A stretch of 64,000 nt of DNA from a bacterium (GCA_021780105.1 JAJXZJ010000052.1:62001-126000), one strand, 5' to 3'. Shown: positions 13,952 to 23,727, numbered from the stretch's first letter. Program-made: numbers and translations. The notes: generated from the sequence alone by a model not told the origin.

Positions 13952-15234
13952 CGCTGCATCAGGGCTTCGATTTCCCGCGCCTCGATCGGAATGTCCGCCA
14001 TCAAATCCACCGGGCCTTGCTCGGTGATGAGGATGTCGTTTTCCAGGCGCACGCCGAGACCTTCCTCGCGGAGGTAGATGCCCGGCTCGCAGGTCATCAC
14101 CCAGCCGGCCTGCATCGGCTGCGTGATCAATCCCACGTCATGCACGTCCAGCCCGAGCGGGTGGCCAACGCCGTGCATGAAGTATTTCTTGAACGCCGGC
14201 TTCTCTGGATCCTGTCGGCGGATGTCCGCCATACGCAGCAGTCCCAGATCAACCAGTTCCTTCTCGACGAACGTCTCGGCCTCCTTCTGCCAGGTCTTGT
14301 GCAGTTTGCCCGGCACCAGACCGGCGACGCATTGCCGGAACACGCGCAGCACGGCGTCATAGACCTGCCGCTGCCGGCGCGTGAACCGGCCGCCCACCGG
14401 GATGGTGCGCGTGAGGTCGGACTGGTAGTTCGCGCGACCAGCGGCGACGTCGAGCAGCAGCAGCTCACCTTTGCGGCACGGCTGGTCGTTGTCCAGGTAG
14501 TGAAGCACGCAGGCGTTGGCGCCGGACGCGATGATCGGCGGGTAGGCAAACTTCCCGCCGCCGCGGATGAACTCGTGCGCGAACTCGGCTTCGACCTGCG
14601 TTTCCGTCACCCCCGGTTTCACGAACCGCGTCACGCGGCGGAAGCCTTTTGCGGTCAGCGCGCACGCTTTGCGGATCAGCTCCACTTCCACCGGTGACTT
14701 CACGGCGCGGAGCTGGTGCATCAACCGCGCCAGCCGCTGGTAGTCGTACAGCGGATAACGCGCCCGGCAATCGCGCACAAACCGCGCCTCGCGCGTCTCC
14801 ACCTCGATGACCGCCCGCTTGTGTTCGTTGGTGTTCAGATACGCGTGATCGGCCTCGCACATCAACCGGTGGAAGATGGCCGGAAACTCGGAAAGCCACT
14901 GGACGTTCCTGATCCCGCTGATCGCTCGCGCCTCGTCGCGGCTCAATTTGTGGCCCTGCCAGATCGCCAGCAGTTCGTTCGGCTCACGGAGGAAGAGCAC
15001 CTCGCGCAACCTCTCGTCGTCGGCGTCCGGGTAGAGCAGCAGGATGGTTTCCTCCTGCTCGATACCGGTGAGATAAAACAGGTCGCTGTTCGGCTGCATG
15101 AGCAGCGTGCCGTCGGCGTTGGTGGGCAGGATGTCGTTCGCGTTCACCACGGCGAGCGAGCGGCGGAGCATCAACTTGCCGAGGTTCGCGCGGTTTGCCT
15201 GAAACAATTTGGGGTCAATGTTTTCGTAGCGCAC
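13948..15234 (-). CDS. pepP: Xaa-Pro aminopeptidase (M24B)
   Basis: A metallopeptidase of 428 residues that removes N-terminal residues preceding proline. The GTG start (15234) gives VRYENIDPKLFQANR, the normal beginning of the AMP_N domain; a longer frame to 15387 lacks family resemblance. The dinuclear metal ligands are visible: LLLDVAAGRANYQSDLTRTI (two Asp), MHGVGHPLGLDVHD (His), TCEPGIY (Glu) and LENDILIT (Glu). It overlaps the S9 peptidase gene by four bases, consistent with coupled translation and joint use on proline-containing peptides. No signal peptide, so cytoplasmic. Confidence 0.92.
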   Translation of the reverse strand: MRYENIDPKLFQANRANLGKLMLRRSLAVVNANDILPTNADGTLLMQPNSDLFYLTGIEQEETILLLYPDADDERLREVLFLREPNELLAIWQGHKLSRDEARAISGIRNVQWLSEFPAIFHRLMCEADHAYLNTNEHKRAVIEVETREARFVRDCRARYPLYDYQRLARLMHQLRAVKSPVEVELIRKACALTAKGFRRVTRFVKPGVTETQVEAEFAHEFIRGGGKFAYPPIIASGANACVLHYLDNDQPCRKGELLLLDVAAGRANYQSDLTRTIPVGGRFTRRQRQVYDAVLRVFRQCVAGLVPGKLHKTWQKEAETFVEKELVDLGLLRMADIRRQDPEKPAFKKYFMHGVGHPLGLDVHDVGLITQPMQAGWVMTCEPGIYLREEGLGVRLENDILITEQGPVDLMADIPIEAREIEALMQR

Positions 15235-15396
15235 ACCGGCGTCATACGGCCAATCGCGCTGGCACGCCAGCGGATTTAATTCAACCGCCTTGATCGCCTG
15301 GCCTTCGGGAGTTCGGAACGAAGCGATGTGGATCAGGCGAGGAGTGAAGTGACAACCGGGCTGGACTTGGCCGCGGCCCGGCGGCATAACGCTCCC

Positions 15397-16956
15397 ATGA
15401 AATCCTGGTTACTGCGCTGCCCCGCCTTGTCACTCTGGCTCCTGGTGCTGACGTGCGCGGGGGCAGCCGGCCTGCGCGCCGCTGAGATGCCTGCTGCGTC
15501 CCGCATTAACGTCATCCTCTGGTTTGATACCGAGGACTATCTTTTGCCGGCCTCGGACGATTCGGCCAAACGCCTCGCCGAATTGCTCACCGAACGGGGT
15601 ATTCGCGCCACGTTCAAGGTGGTCGGCGAAAAAGCGCGCACGCTCGAACGCCGCGGGCGAACCGATGTCATCGCCGCGTTGCGCAAGCACGCCATCGCGT
15701 ATCATTCCAACTTCCATTCGGTGCATCCGACGCCAACCGAGTATCTGGCCGACTGCGGGTTCGAGGATGGTGTGGCCGAGTTCGTGCGCCGCGAAGGCGC
15801 CGGCGCGGCGGACGTGCGGCGAATCTTCGGCGTGGACACACTGGCGTGCTATGGCCAGCCCGGCTCGTCGTGGGCGCCCCAAGCGATGGCTGCGCTCGGC
15901 CAGATCGGCGTCGCGCCGTCGGGTGTGCCGTGTTACGTGGACGAAGGCGACCACGTGGGCCTGAACGGGCAGCCGTTCTGGTATGAGGACACGCTGACCG
16001 TCTATCACATGAGCCCCAACCTGACCCGCATGGAGTTGCACGACCCGGCGGCAGTCGAACCGGCCAAGCAGAAATTCGCCACAATTGCCGAGCGGCTCGC
16101 GAAGGAACAAGGCGGCGGACTGATCAGCATTTTCTACCACCCGTGCGAGTGGGTGCATGAGAAGTTTTGGGACGGCGTCAACTTCAGCCGCGGCGCGAAC
16201 CCGCCGCGCGCCGAGTGGAAGGCGCCGCCGCAACGCCCGGCCGCGGAAACCAACGCCGCGTTCCGCCGCTTTGCGGAATACCTTGACTACATCCGCGCGT
16301 ATCCGGGTGTGCGCTTCGTGACCGCCAGCGATCTGCCCGCCATTTATCCCGACCGGGTGCGGACGGAAGGCGCCACCGCAGCAGACTTGGACGAACTCGC
16401 ACGCCGAATTCTCGCGGGCGGCCAAGGTGGCGTGGATTTCCAGGTCGTCGGCAGCAAGGCGTTCTCCGTCGCCGACCAGTTCGAGTTGCTGACCTTGGCC
16501 GTCGCGCGACAGATCAACGGGCAGCAAGCGCGGTGGCCCTTGGCTGCGACCGGATTGTTCGGACCTGACAATGCGCCGCCGGCCGACCAACCGGACAGGC
16601 ATCTGACCTGGCCACAGTTTCAAACCGCAACGCTGGACGCGCTCAACTTCGTTCAGAGCCAGCATCGCGTGCCGGCACGGGTGTTCATCGGCCCCGATCC
16701 GGTGCCGCCGGCGGACTTCCTGGTTGCGCTGGCTGCGGCTTGGGGTTACCAACGCGAGCACGGAACACGGCCGGAATCCGAAGGTGTGAACCTCGGCGCG
16801 GTCCGGGAGGTTTTGCCCGCGCGCCATATCGCCAAGGACACGCCCGATCTGTTCGGCGGCTGGGTCATTCACCGCGAAGGCTTCCGCGCGCCCAAGTTGC
16901 TTGAAATCGCCCGGCTGCAAGCGTGGACTTTGAAGCCGGCCATCCGCGCTGATTGA
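15397..16956 (+). CDS. Secreted polysaccharide-deacetylase-like protein
   Basis: 519 residues with a signal peptide (MKSWLLRCPALSLWLLVLTC and on to AAGLRAAE). The N-terminal half reads as a NodB-type barrel: NVILWFDTEDYLL with the acidic metal/catalytic positions, ERGIRATFKVVGEKA, and the metal-histidine segment IAYHSNFHSVHPTP. SIFYHPCEWVHE is a later conserved-looking histidine site. The C-terminal 200 residues resemble no family I can name. Likely acts on extracellular or periplasmic glycan. It is followed 47 bases later by a secreted beta-helix protein in the same direction. Confidence 0.72.
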   Translation: MKSWLLRCPALSLWLLVLTCAGAAGLRAAEMPAASRINVILWFDTEDYLLPASDDSAKRLAELLTERGIRATFKVVGEKARTLERRGRTDVIAALRKHAIAYHSNFHSVHPTPTEYLADCGFEDGVAEFVRREGAGAADVRRIFGVDTLACYGQPGSSWAPQAMAALGQIGVAPSGVPCYVDEGDHVGLNGQPFWYEDTLTVYHMSPNLTRMELHDPAAVEPAKQKFATIAERLAKEQGGGLISIFYHPCEWVHEKFWDGVNFSRGANPPRAEWKAPPQRPAAETNAAFRRFAEYLDYIRAYPGVRFVTASDLPAIYPDRVRTEGATAADLDELARRILAGGQGGVDFQVVGSKAFSVADQFELLTLAVARQINGQQARWPLAATGLFGPDNAPPADQPDRHLTWPQFQTATLDALNFVQSQHRVPARVFIGPDPVPPADFLVALAAAWGYQREHGTRPESEGVNLGAVREVLPARHIAKDTPDLFGGWVIHREGFRAPKLLEIARLQAWTLKPAIRAD

Positions 16957-17003
16957 CAACTTGCCGGTTCATCTGCGAATACGCTGCACCACTTCGCCCA
17001 TTT

Positions 17004-18344
17004 ATGAATACTCGTCCTGCGATTCTCAGACTCCTTTGCCTTGCCATCCTCGCCGTATTCATTGAACCCGCGCTGCGGGCGCAAACTGACACTGCGACGA
17101 ATGCTGCTTCTCCTTTCCGCCAGGTTGGTTCCGCCATGCACGGCGCCATGACGGAACGCCCGCGCGTGACGGTTGGTTTGCACGACGCCGACATCGTCGG
17201 AGCCGACAACCGCGCGTTGCAGGCGGCCGTGGATTACATCGCGGATTTGGGCGGCGGCACGGTCGAGATCGGCGCCGGCGAATATCTGATGCGCGATTCG
17301 TTGCATCTCCGGTCCGGCGTCACCGTGCGCGGCCTGGGCGGGAAGACGATTCTGCGCAAGGCCAAGGCCGCCGTGTCGCCGCTGCAACTCGATGGCGATT
17401 ACGGCGAGGGGCAAATCACGTTGAAAAACCCGGAGGGCTTTGCAGTCGGTGATGGTGTGGCAGTTTGGGACAAAAACGCCCACGGTTTCCACACGACCGT
17501 CGCCCGGATCATCGGCCGGAACGGGAACACCTTTGCGATCAGTCTGCCCTTGAATGCCGATTGCATGGTCGCCAATGGCGGGGGGGCGGCGAGTGTGTTC
17601 CCCGTGATCAGCGGCTACAATGGCGAGGGCGTGCGTGTCGAGTCGCTGACGGTGGACGGCAACAAGGACGAAAACGTGCCGCTCGATGGCTGCCGCGGCG
17701 GCGGCATTTTCCTCTATCGGTGTCCGGGCGCGGTGATTTCGCACTGCACCGTCCGCCGCTACAACGGCGACGGCATCAGCTTTCAGCAATCCAATGACGC
17801 GCAGGTGCTCGAATGCGTGAGCGAGGACAACGCCTCGCTGGGCCTGCATCCCGGCAGCGGCTCGCAGCGTCCGCTCGTGCGCGGTTGCGTCGCGCGTGGC
17901 AACGGCGACGACGGCCTTTTCCTGTGCTGGCGGGTCAAGAACGGTGTGTTCGAGAACAACACCCTCGAAGCGAACGGCCGTTACGGCATCAGCATCGGCC
18001 ACAAGGACACCGACAACCTGATACGCAATAACCATGTCCAAGGCAACCACGAGGACGGCGTTTACTTTCGCAACGAAACCGAAGGCATGGCCGGGCACCG
18101 AAATCGGGTCGAGGACAATCTCATTGAAAACAACGGCGTCGGACGCGACGCGGCGGGCATCCGCGTCCGCGGTGAGACGCACGACCTGGTTTTCAAAGAC
18201 AACCTGATTCGCGACACGCGCACCGGCGCGGAGCGACACCAAACCACCGGCATCGCCTTGGAGAAGAACGTCGGAGCCGTCCAAATTGAAGGCAACAAAA
18301 TAGACGCCGCCACGCTGGTTCAGGACGAGCGGCAAAACCATTGA
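17004..18344 (+). CDS. Secreted right-handed parallel beta-helix protein
   Basis: 446 residues with a signal peptide (LLCLAILAVFIEPALRAQ). The rest is a parallel beta-helix with Asn/Gly-rich coils, e.g. IRNNHVQGNHEDGVYFRN, VFENNTLEANGRYGISIGH and IEGNKIDAATLVQ. The front part (ADNRALQAAVDYIADLGGGT and RSGVTVRGLGGKT) is the usual entry of pectate-lyase/NosD-type folds. The fold is clear but the activity is not: candidates are polysaccharide lyase, epimerase or binding protein. Located after the deacetylase-like gene, so probably glycan-related. Confidence 0.8.
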   Translation: MNTRPAILRLLCLAILAVFIEPALRAQTDTATNAASPFRQVGSAMHGAMTERPRVTVGLHDADIVGADNRALQAAVDYIADLGGGTVEIGAGEYLMRDSLHLRSGVTVRGLGGKTILRKAKAAVSPLQLDGDYGEGQITLKNPEGFAVGDGVAVWDKNAHGFHTTVARIIGRNGNTFAISLPLNADCMVANGGGAASVFPVISGYNGEGVRVESLTVDGNKDENVPLDGCRGGGIFLYRCPGAVISHCTVRRYNGDGISFQQSNDAQVLECVSEDNASLGLHPGSGSQRPLVRGCVARGNGDDGLFLCWRVKNGVFENNTLEANGRYGISIGHKDTDNLIRNNHVQGNHEDGVYFRNETEGMAGHRNRVEDNLIENNGVGRDAAGIRVRGETHDLVFKDNLIRDTRTGAERHQTTGIALEKNVGAVQIEGNKIDAATLVQDERQNH

Positions 18345-18409
18345 CAACCCACCGCAGCAGCGCCGCAAATCGGGCCAGATGGATTCTTTGTGTCTTGACC
18401 GGAACCTCT

Positions 18410-18424
18410 AATGGGTAACCCATT
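18410..18424. terminator. Short palindrome with AT-rich flank between convergent genes
   Basis: AATGGGTAACCCATT is a 7-1-7 perfect inverted repeat in the 94-base gap between the convergent beta-helix and HAF-repeat genes, followed on the plus strand by TATTATTTA. The stem is short and the T-tract broken, so it is a weak terminator candidate or a protein-binding site. Confidence 0.3.
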
Positions 18425-18438
18425 TATTATTTACTGAC

Positions 18439-19473
18439 TCAACCTCCCGCCGCTGGGGTGCATCTAGTCAAACACCGCATCCACGCAAATCCAAGGAGAG
18501 CCAAACTCGCGAGTGACATGGCTGCGGCCGGCTCCGGGATAGGATTCCACAGGACGCCCTTCGAGGCCACTTGGTAATAATCACCTGAGAGGCCGACGAT
18601 CTGGCCCTGATCGTTGATGCTGAACGCGGCGCTCCATGTGTCCCCAGACAACGCACCCAGCGCCTGCGGCTTGCTCATGCCTGCTTCCCAGACAAATGCA
18701 TGACTGCGGAGGGAGTAGTTAATCGTCTCGTAGGAGTAGCCAACAACCACGCCACTTTCGTTGATGCCCGATGCGACGCAGTAATTGTCGCCTGGCAGTG
18801 GGTCAATGTATTGAATGTTCCCATTCTGCCACAGAAACCCCTTGTCTTGGATATATCCCACCACTTGGCCTGCGTTGTTAATGTCAAAAGCTATACCAAT
18901 TCCAGGCTTCAGGTTCGCCAGTTCTTGCATGGACCCGTTCTGCCACAGGACAGGGCGGGCGAGGCCGACACCATTACCCGAAGCCCCGACCACTTGGTTG
19001 GCGTCATTGATGGCGTTGGCTGAACTCGTTGCTTGGCCGGGCAACGTGCCCAAATCCTGGATCAGACCCCCACCACCCCAGAGAACGGCGCGCGCGCTGG
19101 TCGCTACGCCGGATTGGTCCGAATAACCGACTGCAATGCCTACATTATTGATGCCTGAAGCGACGCTTCTGTCGCGGGTGCCGCCCAGCGTGCCCAAATC
19201 CTGCATGGTGTTGTTCTGCCACAGGAAGGCGTGGCCGTTGTAGCTTCCCGAACCATAGGAACTACCAACCACCTGGCCGAAGTTGTTGATGGCACTCGCC
19301 CCGCTGAAGACGTTGTACGGTGCGTTCAACGTGCCCAACAATTGCATTGTGCCGTTTTGCCACAAGAACGCATAGGCGCCAGAACCCTCCCCCGAACTAC
19401 CGACCACTTGGCCCGCGTTATTGATGCCTGAAACGACCCAGTCCCCCCACAAGAACGGGCGGCTCGTAAGCAA
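18439..19473 (-). CDS. HAF-repeat PEP-CTERM protein, signal peptide in another frame
   Basis: The protein is built of repeats of about 45-50 residues with the pattern GINNAGQVVGSS...AFLWQNGTMQLLGTL, as in extracellular HAF-repeat proteins. It ends in a PEP-CTERM sorting tail (IPEPAAAMSLASLALLG, then a basic end), implying export and exosortase processing. The open frame lacks a signal peptide. One starts in the next frame at 19552 (MKPKTLIVGAMVLAIA) and would join LKNSAASAAQVLL in this frame after a one-base shift. The shift point coincides with a perfect 8-bp hairpin (19505-19526). The gene is therefore either a recent frameshift mutant or contains a sequencing error. Surface role unknown. 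Confidence 0.75.
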   Translation of the reverse strand: MLTSRPFLWGDWVVSGINNAGQVVGSSGEGSGAYAFLWQNGTMQLLGTLNAPYNVFSGASAINNFGQVVGSSYGSGSYNGHAFLWQNNTMQDLGTLGGTRDRSVASGINNVGIAVGYSDQSGVATSARAVLWGGGGLIQDLGTLPGQATSSANAINDANQVVGASGNGVGLARPVLWQNGSMQELANLKPGIGIAFDINNAGQVVGYIQDKGFLWQNGNIQYIDPLPGDNYCVASGINESGVVVGYSYETINYSLRSHAFVWEAGMSKPQALGALSGDTWSAAFSINDQGQIVGLSGDYYQVASKGVLWNPIPEPAAAMSLASLALLGFAWMRCLTRCTPAAGG

Positions 19474-19504
19474 GACCTGCGCGGCAGATGCCGCCGAATT
19501 CTTC

Positions 19505-19526
19505 AGCTATGGCCAAAACCATAGCT
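19505..19526. repeat. Perfect hairpin at the frameshift point of the HAF gene
   Basis: AGCTATGG-CCAAAA-CCATAGCT forms an 8-bp stem with a six-base loop. It lies where the signal-peptide frame (start 19552) and the HAF-repeat frame need to be joined by one base. Such hairpins promote polymerase slippage and local inversion, so the frameshift may be mutational or an assembly artefact. Confidence 0.6.
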
Positions 19527-19782
19527 CCGACAATCAGTGTTTTCGGTTTCATACTCTTTTATTGATGCCCGCCTATTACGGTGACACTGACACCCGTTAA
19601 AATGCGGGCCCGCGAGCGTCACCCTATTATGCGCGGCTCAATAATATAGCGGAACCGAACCGATCACGCTGGTCGGCTATTCGAGGGACATCCGGTGGTG
19701 CGGGTGGTGACGCCGTCGTCAAGGGAGGCATGTTCAGGCGTGGAGGATGGGGTGCCGCTCGCGAGGTTGACGCCGGGTGGTG

Positions 19783-19943
19783 CTAGGCACCCAGGGGGCA
19801 CAGGATTTTTTCCACGACTTCGCGCTGGTCAATGACGGCAATAACACGCGGGGAGTTCTGGCAGGATTGGCAGCGCAGCGGATTCACATGCCAGACGCGC
19901 AGGATGAGATCGCCCAAAAGGGGTCTGTCCTCACTTTTGATAT
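19783..19943 (-). pseudogene. C-terminal remnant of an IS91-type transposase
   Basis: On the minus strand the frame reads LLGDLILRVWHVNPLRCQSC, then PRVIAVIDQREVVEKIL and a stop at 19783-19785. This matches the end of IS91-family transposases, where a V(Y/W)xVDPLxCPxC segment is followed by a MxVIAxIxDxxVIxKIL helix. Only the last 50 or so codons remain and the region upstream is occupied by the Uma2-like gene, so this is a decayed fragment. The remaining bases between 19553 and 19948 show no gene. Confidence 0.55.
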
Positions 19944-19948
19944 TGTTT

Positions 19949-20521
19949 TCATGCTGCAAACAGGCGGTCCAAATCCACCGTGAAGCCCGGAACCGCCGTG
20001 CTGGTCACGCTTCCGCCCGGCCCGTGGACGGAGCACTCGGCATATTGCTCGCCCAGCGGCTGGCGGTGGACTTCGATCTGGTTTTCCGGTCCCAGCACCA
20101 ACCAGCATTCTTTCACGCCGGCGCTGGCGTAGGCGCGGAGTTTGGAGCGGTCGTAATCGTGACTGCTCACGCAAATCTCAATCACCAATTCGGCGGTGTG
20201 CGGGTGCTCGTCGGCGTAGTCGTTGATGGAACCCCGGATGACGGAAAGATCGGGTTCCGGCTCCGAATCGCCGCAGAGAATCGGCTGCTCTGGTTGCACA
20301 TGCAGGCCGGGCGGCAGGTTGCGCTGAAGCAGTTGCAAGAGCCGCATGAGGAGGAGCCGGTGGAAGGGAGACTTGGGCATTTTATGGAAGATTTGGCCGT
20401 AAAGCAGTTCGGTCTTCTCGGGAATGAGACCCAACTCGCCCAACGCGTGATACGCTTTGATGCCAAGAGGCCAGACTTGAGGCCCACGGACGACTGGTTT
20501 CGGTGCTTCAATGACCGGCAT
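19949..20521 (-). CDS. Uma2 family (DUF820) putative restriction-like nuclease
   Basis: 190 residues from ATG 20521 (MPVIEAPKPVVRGPQVWPLG). The fold is the PD-(D/E)XK type seen in Uma2 proteins: EPEPDLSVIRG supplies the acidic Asp and LVIEICVSSHDYDRSKLRAYASAG the ExCxSS segment with the following Lys, and VHRQPLGEQYAE lies near the end. Uma2 genes are abundant in cyanobacteria and some Verrucomicrobiota; their biological role is unsettled. It ends next to an IS91-type fragment, in keeping with a mobile neighbourhood. Confidence 0.85.
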   Translation of the reverse strand: MPVIEAPKPVVRGPQVWPLGIKAYHALGELGLIPEKTELLYGQIFHKMPKSPFHRLLLMRLLQLLQRNLPPGLHVQPEQPILCGDSEPEPDLSVIRGSINDYADEHPHTAELVIEICVSSHDYDRSKLRAYASAGVKECWLVLGPENQIEVHRQPLGEQYAECSVHGPGGSVTSTAVPGFTVDLDRLFAA

Positions 20522-20636
20522 GGGGCAAAAGTAATCCTTCGCGGTGTCGCCGCGCAAGTACGCTTGTTGGCCGGTTGGCCGGAGCAACTTGGGGTTGCCC
20601 GACTGGGACCGGCGGTGTTTACTCGCCGTGCCGCCT

Positions 20637-23600
20637 ATGAAAATGAGTTTCTTCGCCCCCAGTCTGGTCGCTCTGACATTGCTCGCCAATGCCCAGAATC
20701 TGTTGCCCAATTCAGGTTTTGAAACAGGCACGGCTGAGCCAACCGGTTGGCGGTTGAGTGACGGGACCGGGCAATGGCTGGCGTCCGGCGTCGCAAACAC
20801 AAACCACGTGATCCGGGTTCGCGGCAACGGTGACGACCAAAGCATCTGGCGCACCGATTCCCTGCCGCTCAAGCCCGGCGGTTTGTATGCGCTACACTTC
20901 CGCGCCCGACGCGTTGCGGACGCCAGCGGCGGCACGGGCGTCGCCGGCACCGGCCGCGTGAACCGTGATTTCCCGCTCGATCGCGATTGGCGCGACTACG
21001 CGTTCATGTTCCGCGAGCCGGACGATGCGGCGAACGACTTTGTCCGCCTCGGCCAGTGGCACGTGAACGGCACCGTGGAATTCGACGACGCCGAACTGCT
21101 GCCGGTGCTGGCGAGTCACACCGCCGTGGCCGGAAGCGGCGTCACCGCCGTTCGCCTCGGCGAAGGGGAAACTCTTCAGGAAGGCGTTTACCGGTTCGCA
21201 CCGGATTTCGGCTGGCCGGCGGCGAACTTTCATCGCCCGCTGTGGCACGCGACGGCGAACTTCAATTCCGACCGCTGGGTGTTCTCGCCGGGCGCCGAGC
21301 TGGTTTACCGCTTCGGGCTGGGCGGCCTGATTCAAACCAACGCGCAGGTCAGCGTCGGGATCAATTACCACGTCGCCGGCGCACTGCACGTCGAGGCGAG
21401 TCGCGACGGCGAACAGTGGACGCCGCTGGCGACCTTTGACGGCAAAACGCCAGGCGGGACTTGTGCCGTGCCCGCGAGTCTGCTGCCTGCAACGAACCTT
21501 TTCGTGCGGCTGCGGACGCCGGACGCGAACGCCAATTTGCAGGTGAGCCAGTTCGCTTACGAAGCGCGGATTGAAGGCGCAACCAAGGTGAGGGCCACAG
21601 GCGGAACGGATTTCATGGACGTGCTGCAAGACGATCCGTCGCTGGTCGTGGACGGGTTCGAGGTTCGAACGACGCTGGGCCAGGGTTTGCTGCAACTGAG
21701 TCTGGCCGCGACTTCCCGGCTCTCAAATCAAGAGGAAGTCGTGACCGAGTTGAGCGGACCAACGGTTCACTCGACGCCCGATTCCCGAAAGCAGTCAGTC
21801 ATGCAACCGAGTCTGACCACGGCGCTTGAAGTGAAGGCAGACCAACCGGGTGAACACGAACTGCGTTTCCGCGTCAGGACCAAGTCGGGCCATGCGCTGC
21901 TGGAAACCCGCGTCGTCGCACGGCTCAATGACCTCTACGATCCACGCGCTGGCTATCGTGTGACGGAGACGAACGGAGTGGCGGTGTGGTGGTGCGAGAG
22001 CGGTTGGAAAGTCGGGCGAACCAGCGAGCCGCCAACCGCCAATGCACCGGTCAAACCGGTCACGGTTGCGGCGGCGCGGGGTGAGTTCGAGGCGGCGCAG
22101 GTGATGATTCGTCCGTTGAGCAAGGGGCAACTGATTTCGGCGAACGTCTCGCCGTTCACCAGTGCAACAGGCCAGGATGGGCAAATCAGTGTGCGGCTTG
22201 ATGAGGTGGCGTATGTCCACGTCACCCGACCGACCGACGGCACATGCATGGCCGACTGGTATCCCGACCCGCTGCCGCCGTTAAAACTGCCCCGCGACCT
22301 GGCAGGCGGGCAGAATTTTCCGCTCTGGCTCACGTTTGACGTGCCCCGCGGCGCGAAACCCGGTGACTACACCGGCACGCTGTCGCTGAAGATGAACACC
22401 AGCGACGGCGAAACCGAACTCCGTGTTCCACTCGCCGTCCATGTCTATGATTTCGAGCTGCCGCGCGAAACGCATTTGCACAGCGCGCTCGGCTTGGGTT
22501 CCGGCTCGATCAACCGCTACCACAAGCCGAAGGATCGCGCGGAGCAGATCGCCGTGTTCGACAAGTATCTTCAGAACTTCGCCGAGCACCGGATCAGTCC
22601 GTATTCCTTCTACGACTACGCGCCGATCGGATTGCGGTTCACCGGCGAAGGGACGAACCAGCACGCCGTGCTGGACTTCACCCAGTTCGACGCCGCGGCG
22701 AAGCATTGGCTGGACGACGAGCGGTTCAGCACGTTCCAACTTCCGGTGCAGGGCATGGGCGGCGGCACGTTTTACGAACGCAGCCTCGGCCAACTGGCCG
22801 GCTTCAAGGAAGGCACGCCGGAGCACGCGCGGCTGTTCAAGGATTACCTCGGCCAGGTCGAACAACACCTGCGCGAGAAAGGCTGGCTGAACAAGGCGTT
22901 CGTCTATTGGTTCGACGAACCGGATCGGAAGGACTTTCCGTTCGTGGTCGAAGGCATGAAGCGGCTGAAGGCCGCGGCACCGGGCCTGCGCCGGATGCTC
23001 ACCAAGCAGCCGGAGCCGGAGTTGATCGGCAACGTGGACATCTGGTGCGGCCTCACGCCGGAGTGGACGCCGGAGAAGGTCCGCGCCCGCCGCGCCGCCC
23101 GCGAGGAAGTCTGGTGGTATATCTGCACCGGACCGAAGGCGCCTTACGTCACGGAGTTCATTGACCACCCCGGCACCGAGCTGCGGCTCTGGCCGTGGCA
23201 ATCGTGGCAGTATGGCGTGACCGGCATCCTGATCTGGGCGACGACTTATTGGACCAGCCCGGCCGCCTACCCGCATTCACTGCAAAACCCGTGGGACGAC
23301 CCGATGAGCTGGGTGGAAGGCTACGGCACACCGGTCGGCACGCGCAGTCCGTGGGGCAACGGCGACGGCCGTTTCCTCTATCCGCCGCGGCGCGACCCGA
23401 ACACCGCCACGACGCCCGACCTCGACGGCCCGATCAACTCGATCCGCTGGGAAAACCTCCGCGACGGGATGGAGGACTACGAGTATTTCTGGCTGCTCGA
23501 TCAGGCGGTAAAGCGTCTTGAAGCGGCGAAGCCAGACGACGACGAACGAACCAAGTTGATTGCCACAGCCAAGGCGCTGCTGGTGGTGCCGGCGAACGTG

Positions 23601-23699
23601 TCGAAGGACTTAACCCACTTCACCACCGACCCGCGGCTCATGCTGGAACGACGCGACAGGATCGCGCGGATGATTGAGACGTTGCGGAGAATTCACTGA
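20637..23699 (+). CDS. Large secreted DUF4091 protein, putative glycoside hydrolase
   Basis: 1020 residues. The signal peptide is MKMSFFAPSLVALTLLANAQ. Next comes a carbohydrate-binding-like beta-sandwich (LLPNSGFETGTAEPTGWRLS, typical of CBM4/9-type entries), a second beta-rich region, an Ig-like linker near ARGEFEAAQVMIRPLSKGQ, then a TIM-barrel-like part with KAFVYWFDEPDRKDFPF (candidate catalytic acid) and a C-terminal DUF4091 segment with ENLRDGMEDYEYFWLLD. DUF4091 proteins are common in polysaccharide-degrading Verrucomicrobiota and Bacteroidota. Substrate unknown. Confidence 0.85.
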   Translation: MKMSFFAPSLVALTLLANAQNLLPNSGFETGTAEPTGWRLSDGTGQWLASGVANTNHVIRVRGNGDDQSIWRTDSLPLKPGGLYALHFRARRVADASGGTGVAGTGRVNRDFPLDRDWRDYAFMFREPDDAANDFVRLGQWHVNGTVEFDDAELLPVLASHTAVAGSGVTAVRLGEGETLQEGVYRFAPDFGWPAANFHRPLWHATANFNSDRWVFSPGAELVYRFGLGGLIQTNAQVSVGINYHVAGALHVEASRDGEQWTPLATFDGKTPGGTCAVPASLLPATNLFVRLRTPDANANLQVSQFAYEARIEGATKVRATGGTDFMDVLQDDPSLVVDGFEVRTTLGQGLLQLSLAATSRLSNQEEVVTELSGPTVHSTPDSRKQSVMQPSLTTALEVKADQPGEHELRFRVRTKSGHALLETRVVARLNDLYDPRAGYRVTETNGVAVWWCESGWKVGRTSEPPTANAPVKPVTVAAARGEFEAAQVMIRPLSKGQLISANVSPFTSATGQDGQISVRLDEVAYVHVTRPTDGTCMADWYPDPLPPLKLPRDLAGGQNFPLWLTFDVPRGAKPGDYTGTLSLKMNTSDGETELRVPLAVHVYDFELPRETHLHSALGLGSGSINRYHKPKDRAEQIAVFDKYLQNFAEHRISPYSFYDYAPIGLRFTGEGTNQHAVLDFTQFDAAAKHWLDDERFSTFQLPVQGMGGGTFYERSLGQLAGFKEGTPEHARLFKDYLGQVEQHLREKGWLNKAFVYWFDEPDRKDFPFVVEGMKRLKAAAPGLRRMLTKQPEPELIGNVDIWCGLTPEWTPEKVRARRAAREEVWWYICTGPKAPYVTEFIDHPGTELRLWPWQSWQYGVTGILIWATTYWTSPAAYPHSLQNPWDDPMSWVEGYGTPVGTRSPWGNGDGRFLYPPRRDPNTATTPDLDGPINSIRWENLRDGMEDYEYFWLLDQAVKRLEAAKPDDDERTKLIATAKALLVVPANVSKDLTHFTTDPRLMLERRDRIARMIETLRRIH

Positions 23700-23727
23700 A
23701 CTGCCCCCAGGCCCGCGCGGCGGCGGA

